From Ilex aquifolium (lineage: Eukaryota > Streptophyta > Magnoliopsida > Aquifoliales > Aquifoliaceae): a stretch of DNA of 64,000 bases. A program made the translations under genes and the position numbers. The DNA is taken from contig OX637395.1 of assembly GCA_951799425.1 (NCBI GenBank), positions 39,981,173 through 40,045,172 on the forward strand, read 5' to 3'. Each line of letters opens with the position of its first letter. Position 1 is the first letter of the stretch. The notes beneath the pieces were generated by a model. The model had not been told where the DNA came from, did no database searches, and saw only the letters and a list, made by a program, of their open reading frames with translations. This document shows positions 58,868 through 64,000 of the stretch, one piece after another.

Positions 58868-61800
58868 TTATAACAAAACTTCAGGGTAAACGATGTTTGA
58901 TGTGCAATTCGACGCATCTTCAGGAAGAAGAACACTTATACGATCAGAAGATGTACATCTGGATAGTGCCACATACAGGTGTCCATGGCTAAACACTGGT
59001 ATGCGCAAATCAACTCCAACGAATTTGACAGATTGCCCTTGAGATTTATTGATTGTCATAGCATATGTTAAGCGCACAGGAAATTGACGTCTTGTCATTT
59101 GAAAAGGTAATTCCGAAGAGGATGGTGTAAGTGATATTCTTGGAATGAAGACTAAATTGCTTGATAATGGTCCATTCAGAATCTGAGCTTCAATGACACG
59201 CGAGGCACATCTGACAACCATTAATCGTGTGCCATTACAAAGCCCATCTTTTGGCGCCAAATTCCGCAACAACATTATTGGGCTACCCACTTTTAACTCC
59301 AACTTAAACGGCGGTAGTCCTGAAGGATTTAGAGAGTTTAGATACTCATTCGGAAAACGGTTCATGATAGCATGATCGAGTTCCTCATCTTCTGAAATTT
59401 TGTCTGCAGCTAAATATGTAATAGTCTCACCAAGGGATATATTCAATGCTGCAGCATTTATAGAACTAACATCATCATTACGTGCAGAAAGAATTGTACG
59501 TTCAGTTAGATAATCCTGGGTCACTGTACCAACCACATCTAAACGCGGGTAAATTCTGAATATCAATTCTTCTAGATTATGACATTTGTGTATTGTTGAT
59601 GGAAGTTCTATGATTTCTTCTGGATTGGTCCCAACCTAAAATTAAAATTGGGAAGTTAATTGAGCGAAAATGAATAAATACTAATGAAAAGCAATATTTC
59701 ATAAAATTAATGATGAATAAATTATTACCTCCATTAAAAAGTTTGCAAATGCAGCATTTCTAAAATCCGTATGAGTTAAGTGCATGTTTAAACCCAGAGT
59801 CAAAACATGTATATCCCTCCACAAAAATGATCGCCTCAACGATGCACCCACAAATTGCTCGCGGACTCCTCTCGGTATAACTGGCAAGATTTGTCGAAAG
59901 TCTCCGCCAAGCACAACAGTAATACCCCCAAATTGCTTTTTATTATCACGAATATCTTGAAGGGTGCGATCCACTGCCTCAACACAATGTCTATGTTGCA
60001 TAGGTACTTCATCCCATATTATTAGTTTTGTTTTTCTGAACAATTCTGCATGCATCGATTGTTTGGTAAAGCCACAAATTGAATTCTCAAGCACATTTAA
60101 GGGAATACAAAATGTTGAATGTGTCGTGCGGCCTCCCATCAATAATAAAGATGCAATGCTAGAAGAAGCAACAGTAACAACAATATGTCCAAGGCTACGC
60201 AATTTCGTTGCAATTGTATTGTACAAAAATGTCTTCCCTGTCCCGGCACCCCCACTCAAGAAGAAAGTAGTTCCTATATCTTGAAACACTGATGAAGTGA
60301 TTTCAGCATAAGCAACGTGTTGTGCATCATTTAGGCGATCAACATTACTTTGTGCATCTGACTGTTGAGCTTCATTCTGGAGTTTTTGATGCTCAAACAA
60401 TAGTCTATTACCAACTATTGAATTCCAATTTCCAATCGGTTGCGGCATTGGTGGGAAGTCAATTAAGCTTTTGCCTGACTCGTGGAGCAATTGATTCAGC
60501 AAATATAAACCATAATCTTCGATTTGATCCTGAGTTGGATTTGAAATACCAAACATTGTACGAATCTTGGGTTTAAGATCATCACATATATGCACTAAAA
60601 ACTGGTTCCATAATGCAAGTGGATATAGCGGAGAGCATTCAGTTAGAATAATACCGAACAATCTCCTCAACTGGTGTCCCGTTTTCATAATTGAAGCCTC
60701 TTGAAGACATTGTATCCATTCAACATCATCTTCTAGAAGACCTCTTGCAACACATGTAGATTTGAAAGAATCATACATAACGTTGTTTACTGTGCACAGG
60801 TTATCAAATGATGTTGGTCATTTGACAATTGTTAGTAGCAAACGCAAATAAAAACGCTCACCTGAATTTGGGCTAGCAAAGTACATCCTGCAAATTGCGT
60901 ACCCCCTTTATCTAGGTGTCCATATTGTGGTTTTCTTGTTCCAAACGAATTTTTCTGGAAATTCTTGATAGGTTAATGCACGTGCAGATTCATTCTTAGC
61001 ACAACATTTAAAGAAACCAGTCAAAGTTGTATCACGTTGTGCACCTCTTGAAATGATTGATTCAATCGATTCGTCCGAATTAAATACAACACGATGCATC
61101 CCTGGTAAATGAAGTTCCAAACGTATAACCGATGGAATCTCTTCATGTAAAGGATTACCAAATATTCGCCAAGCAGCCTCTAGAGATCCAATATACCTTG
61201 CATCAAGATATTGTTGAATTTCATTTCCTCCGCCCAACACCATAGTGGTGCGATCATGGCCTTTATAAATGTACTTATGGATGTATTTCACGCATCTTAT
61301 TCCCGCACAAACTTCCACATTAATGTGACAGTTGAACATTCTTGAAAGATAAGGATTGTATGGCACGACATCCCTATTATCAACTTCTTGGCCCCTAACA
61401 GTATAAACATGACTGTTATCACGACGACGATAAACAGGATATCCATTATCGTCCATACTTGTTGATTCTACAAATGTCCGAGGGTACTTCTTAGTACATA
61501 CACCATTTTCCATACATGATGCATGTGGATTTCGAACACCACATGGTCCATGTACCATACAACTCTTGATCGTATCAAAAAGAAGAGGATCTTTGTCTGG
61601 ATCAGGAAATTCAGCACACACTACCTTGTCTACCTGAGAACATGTCTGTATTTTGTCTAGACCATGAAGGAACAGGAGTGCATGCATGTGTGGTAACCCT
61701 CGTTTTTGAAATTCGATCGTGAAAACATGTGCCACCTTTTTACCAAATATGTTTTTCGTCTCTATCATCTTCATCAAAAACCTCCTCTTTAACTCAAAAA

Positions 61801-63507
61801 TACGGGCAACTAAATTTGGACGATCAACAGGTTGTTGATGTTCTAACAGAGCTGAAGATATTTCAGGTCAATTAGGATTTGCAGTCATGGTGAGAAAAAT
61901 ATCTGGGTGTTGGTTGTAACGTGTGATAGCCATTGAATCTTGATAGATTTCAAACATATGTCTTGCACTGCCAGTGAATGAAGATGGCAAAATCATTCGT
62001 TGTCCAATTTGATCAGGTCTCGATTCATCTGCACAAACATCGGTAAGTCCCTGGTAAAGTTCTGCGCGGAGTTTTGCTTGATTAAGCTTATAATATGTCA
62101 ATCGATTTTGTTCAGTAGAGGCCCAAGCATCTACTACGAACTCCTGAAATAATTTTCTCCCTCTCAAAATTGTTGAATACTCAGTATCACGTTGAAACAT
62201 GCGATAACTATAAAATTGCAACTGAGTCAATCGATTGGTTGAAGGTCCCCCATGAGATTCGTCCCACTGTCTCAATTCAGGTTCCCATCCAAGCTCACCA
62301 TAAGGAAACAGTAACACATAATGTAGAGGTAAATATGCGGGGTGACATTCATTAATTTGCATCAGCCCATTATTCTCTCTTATATGTAAAACGATATCTC
62401 TCATTCCACTTGATTCAGTTCCATCGCCCGGTAATATTACCGCAATTTCATCTGTTGTTGGGAGATTATACCGACGTCGATCTGTGGAAGAACTGTAACG
62501 AAGATAAGCAGGTAAATTTTGACTTGCCACGTCAGATTGACTTAAAATCTCATAAGCCTGCTGATATTTTTGTGGAAATGGATTTACTTGCAACAAACAA
62601 TCTTGAATAATTTTCAAAACATCCCGTTGCAAGTGAGGATTTCTACGACTACGAATGTCTAAAGCTGAAGTAGAGTCATAAATGTACAGTTGGGAGTACA
62701 CCGCATCTTGACCTGGTTGTGGCAGAAGTGATCCAGTCCGATGTCGTAATTCTCCATGAATAGTGAATGATGTTGGACCCCTTCCAGTGATCAACCTCGA
62801 ATCCAAGGTAGCACCAAGACTTGTAAAAGCATTTGCTGCATTATACTCGCGGGTATGTTGACGGAACGATTTTGATTGTTCATCATTGTCATCATACAAC
62901 GCCTTAAGTGCTGAAGGAGGTGTATTAAGTGGTGGTAACCTAATTTTTCCTTGCAAACAACATGTTCCAAACAGAGGGTGTCTTGCAGGGGAATGTGATA
63001 ATTGTTCAGCCTTCCAATGTAAAGCTGAACAATGAGGACATGGTACATTCATAATTCCGAGTGAATGGCGGCCTTCTACTTCGTGTGTTCGAGGATCAAA
63101 CCCACCACTACATAAATTAAAGTTAAATATATAAGTTAAAAGCTTGTGGTTATAGTGATGCCTTCAATCAAGCTCATAAATAATAACATTAAAAAAGTTG
63201 TAATTTATAACCACCTGGAGGGAGCTAGCATCGTACTACATTCGTCTAAATTCGACATTTCTTGGAACATGGTCGTAACAGACGATGACCCCGTTTCATT
63301 TATTACAGTTTGTTCTACTGCTTGCATAGGGATTTCCATGGAACAAATGGAAGGTGGTTCCATTTGCGTCGTGGTGCCTTCGCCGAGATTGCCTTCGCCT
63401 AATTTTTGTGGAGGCATTTCTCGAGACATAGTGACCACAGATGATGACCTTGGCAAATTTAATTGCACAGTTTGTTCTGCTACAACCTCAGGAATTTCCG
63501 TAGGCAT
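58868..63507 (-). pseudogene. Helitron RepHel: HUH replication initiator fused to Pif1-like helicase
   Basis: This is the rolling-circle transposition protein. Exons 63507-63215, 63107-59729 and 59635-58868 total 4440 nt, or 1480 codons, in one continuous frame. Order: an N-terminal region with a CPHCSALHW zinc-like motif; a Helitron-like N domain; the Rep part with GLPHMHALL (HUH) and the two-tyrosine motif YIHKYIYKGHD; then the helicase with Walker A GGAGTGKT, Walker [19 protein letters not shown], and C-terminal MTINKSQGQ and HLYVALSRC. Three in-frame nonsense codons interrupt it (61868, 60908, 60818; the first replaces the Trp of the usual NPxWPEI). There are no frameshifts. An upstream start beyond 63507 is possible. 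The copy is inactive as read, assuming no sequencing error. Confidence 0.9.
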
Positions 63508-64000
63508 GGATGTGGATTGAACAAAATGATTATTCCATTAGTTTTCGTTGCATAATACGTTAAAAAACACTCAATTAACGCTAACGAGAATAAGAAACGG
63601 AAGCTAACATAAGTGCCACATTAAGGGTGAAATATGAAAATTTAATATTTAAAAATATAAAATAAGAATTTTTAAATCTTTTGAGGTATAAAGTATAATT
63701 TACCCTAAATTGTTTTGGTAATTTTTTATTTTTTTGGTAAAGTATGGGATTACTCGTATCCGGCGAATCTATCGAAAAGTTGGACATTACCAAAAAGGGT
63801 CAGGACTCGCACGACTCATTGGATTTCACCATTATTACATTACACCTCCCTCAGGACTTTCAGCAGAGTCCCAGCTGTTGAATCGGACGGCTCAAAATCA
63901 TCTTAAGCTCATAACCTCAATAAATCCAACCGTACAAATTCACCACACTCTTTCTAAATAGTTAATTACTACTTAATCCAACGTCTTCTCTCAAAACCTC
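63508..64000. other. Helitron 5' region or flank, no gene seen
   Basis: AT-rich. It contains the second copy of the ~100-bp repeat (63782-63898). Frames of 60-75 codons here show no domain. Confidence 0.4.
63782..63898 (+). repeat. ~100-bp dispersed repeat, copy 2
   Basis: Same orientation as 55394-55490, with shared blocks at both ends. Copy 2 carries about 20 bp more in the middle. Confidence 0.6.

Larger units (their letters stand above)
56959..64000 (-). mobile_element. Large autonomous-type Helitron (open at the window edge)
   Basis: The 3' end is on the minus strand: hairpin GTGCCTTCAGGCAC (56985-56972), then GGGCAATGACTAG ending at 56959 and followed by T. Upstream lie an intact gag-like ORF, a small spliced gene, and a Rep/Pif1-helicase gene (63507-58868). 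I found no 5' TC terminus like TCTATATAATAAAG before 64000, so the left end on this strand is probably outside the window. Three nonsense codons in the main gene suggest the element is now inactive, though the frame is otherwise preserved, so it is not very old. Confidence 0.85.

Overview
The window is nuclear DNA of a eudicot plant. Its genes are interrupted by GT-AG introns, AT-rich intergenic DNA separates them, and the repeats are typical of plants: Helitrons, Mutator-like (MULE), hAT-like and PIF/Harbinger-like elements, and LTR fossils. No operons, CRISPR arrays or prokaryotic signals are visible. The species cannot be named from the sequence alone.

Five host genes can be assembled exon by exon with frames that close exactly. 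They are a poly(A)-binding protein (+, 4480-12425, 9 coding exons, 629 aa), a filament-like plant protein (+, 21389-25914, 5 coding exons plus 5'UTR introns, 1098 aa), a WSD1-type wax ester synthase/diacylglycerol acyltransferase (-, 35207-27001, 6 exons, 461 aa), the cytosolic ribosomal protein S16/uS9 (-, 38836-38402, one exon, 144 aa) and caffeoyl-CoA O-methyltransferase (-, 48372-46231, 5 exons, 247 aa). They belong to unrelated processes (mRNA metabolism, cytoskeleton or cortex, surface lipids, translation, lignin). A decayed fragment of the SUD1/CER9 (DOA10-type) ubiquitin ligase lies at about 13.4-13.7 kb.

Mobile DNA fills most of the rest. From 0.8 to 1.8 kb and from 14.6 to 18 kb there are non-autonomous Helitrons with long internal CCN arrays. 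Two of them abut head to tail at 16387/16388, one contains a hAT-like element with an 8-bp target duplication, and a fourth copy sits in a WSD intron. A non-autonomous MULE with 9-bp target duplications lies at 18205-19101. WSD intron 1 carries a Pack-MULE (29531-31569) with 240-bp terminal inverted repeats, a perfect 9-bp target duplication and a captured PPR-DYW gene segment. A larger MULE-like element (about 39.57-43.15 kb) keeps only the SWIM-zinc-finger end of a transposase and is studded with a short motif whose orientation flips at mid-element. LTR and LINE fossils lie at 44-45.8 kb.

The right end (56959 to beyond 63.5 kb, minus strand) is a large Helitron. It carries a Rep/Pif1-helicase gene in one frame with three nonsense codons, a small spliced unknown gene, and an intact 209-aa ORF that looks like two tandem copia-gag-like modules. 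Its 3' hairpin and CTAG end match those of the four small Helitrons, so it is the likely autonomous relative of that family.
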